Shown: positions 5,741-6,088 of the stretch, one piece after another
Layout of the letters: each line of letters begins with the position of its first letter
How positions within the stretch are numbered: position 1 is the first letter of the stretch
Assembly: GCA_903789505.1 (NCBI GenBank)
Contig: CAIFEU010000150.1
Coordinates: 1 to 6,088, forward strand
DNA from: an uncultured Coriobacteriales bacterium
GTDB lineage: Bacteria; Actinomycetota; Coriobacteriia; Coriobacteriales; UMGS124
DNA: 6,088 nt
Direction of reading: 5' to 3'
Made by a program: the position numbers and the translations under genes
The notes under the pieces: generated by a model
The model's input: the letters and a program-made list of their open reading frames with translations, nothing else
Databases searched by the model: none
What the model was told of the DNA's origin: nothing

Positions 5741-6040
5741 GTAAGAATTCGACACTGGCGTGTAAAACACGGTAAGTACGATGCAACCTGTCAGGGCGCG
5801 TGCGAAAACAGTCGAGGGCTCGTAGCCTTCGATAATGGGCTAGCGAATATATGGGTAAGCGTCAAACAAGCGGCATGAGACGATTGACAGAAAGCGTAAG
5901 TCTCAGGTAAAAGGCCATAAGCCAAGCAATTTAGGACAAGTGCGGATGGCAATGGCGCAAGTGAACGCCAAGATTGATTGTCACAACAAAGGGGTTCTGA
6001 GCTGTTCAGAATTGTGTCCCTTCCGTGGAGCCTCCCCCCG
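5735..6040. other. AT-richer unassigned segment with hairpins and broken short frames
   Basis: Composition changes at about 5735 from very GC-rich to near-balanced. No long frame exists. Stretches that read like protein occur in different frames: KHGKYDATCQGACENSRGLV (frame of 5735, ending at TGA 5876), MGKRQTSGMRR (from 5851) and RKRKSQVKGHKPSNLGQVRM (frame of 5859-6047). I recognise none of them. Hairpins include CGTGT-AAA-ACACG (5759-5771), a 9-bp stem at 5811-5819/5825-5833, TGAGAC/GTCTCA (5876-5881/5900-5905), TGGCG/CGCCA (5953-5957/5966-5970), and TTCTGA-GCTGT-TCAGAA (5995-6011) flanked by CACAA/TTGTG. It may be decayed foreign coding DNA, an insertion-sequence remnant or a structured RNA. 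I cannot decide. Confidence 0.4.
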
Positions 6041-6043
6041 CCC

Positions 6044-6072
6044 TTGACCCGGGCCGCGCGCGGGCGTAGATT
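6044..6072 (+). promoter_or_regulatory. strong sigma-70-type promoter facing out of the right edge
   Basis: TTGACC (6044-6049) and TAGATT (6067-6072) are spaced by exactly 17 bp, with a GC-rich spacer. This is the best promoter match in the window. It would start a transcript near 6079 whose gene lies beyond the window; a stable RNA or housekeeping gene would fit, but that is inference. Confidence 0.65.
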
Positions 6073-6088
6073 GACTTCTCGCGCCGCG

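Noticed and set aside
5042..5770. Minus-strand frame of 242 codons opposite the hydrolase and terminase remnants
   Set aside because: It is an Arg/Ser/Pro-rich shadow of the + strand coding pattern without recognisable motifs.
5740..6020. tmRNA or group II intron fragment
   Set aside because: ATTCGAC, a short frame ending in AA-stop and GTGCG/TGAACGC strings hint at these, but no tRNA-like ends, domain V or intron-encoded protein is visible.
4141..6088. Attachment-site duplication of the tRNA-Lys or tRNA-Gly 3' end
   Set aside because: I found no second copy of either T arm and acceptor sequence downstream in the window.
1..6088. CRISPR array or complete insertion sequence
   Set aside because: No regularly spaced repeats and no intact transposase with terminal inverted repeats are present.

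Overview
The window is GC-rich (clearly above 60% by eye). Its gene content and style suggest a high-GC actinobacterium: long Ala/Arg/Asp-rich reading frames, GTG starts, tRNA genes with encoded CCA, and a tandem pair of TrkA-like K+ channel regulators. A coriobacterial (Olsenella/Collinsella-like) host is my best guess; it is an inference and not proven here.

Left part (1-2966): a + strand cluster. A protein that runs in from the left edge ends in a divergent M28-type peptidase domain behind a long disordered segment. It is followed after 30 nt by one TrkA-like RCK protein, and 6 nt later by a second. The two RCK proteins probably form the cytosolic nucleotide-sensing ring of a Trk/Ktr potassium importer. 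No TrkH/KtrB membrane subunit lies in the window.

Middle part (2967-4263): two stand-alone tRNA genes, tRNA-Gly(CCC) and tRNA-Lys(UUU). Each has a closely similar -10 region and its own Rho-independent terminator. Between them lies a 191-residue protein of unknown function with a good ribosome binding site.

Right part (4264-6088): a graveyard next to tRNA-Lys. An ADP-ribosylglycohydrolase gene carries an in-frame amber codon and three reading-frame shifts in its first third. Its C-terminal two thirds are intact, and the three shifts add up so that one open frame is restored. Next comes a frameshifted, truncated gene resembling the small subunit of a P27-type phage terminase. After about position 5735 the base composition drops to a visibly more AT-rich, unrecognised stretch with several hairpins and short broken frames. 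The window ends with a near-consensus promoter (TTGACC, 17 bp, TAGATT) pointing out of the right edge. Together these look like prophage or mobile-element debris downstream of a tRNA gene.
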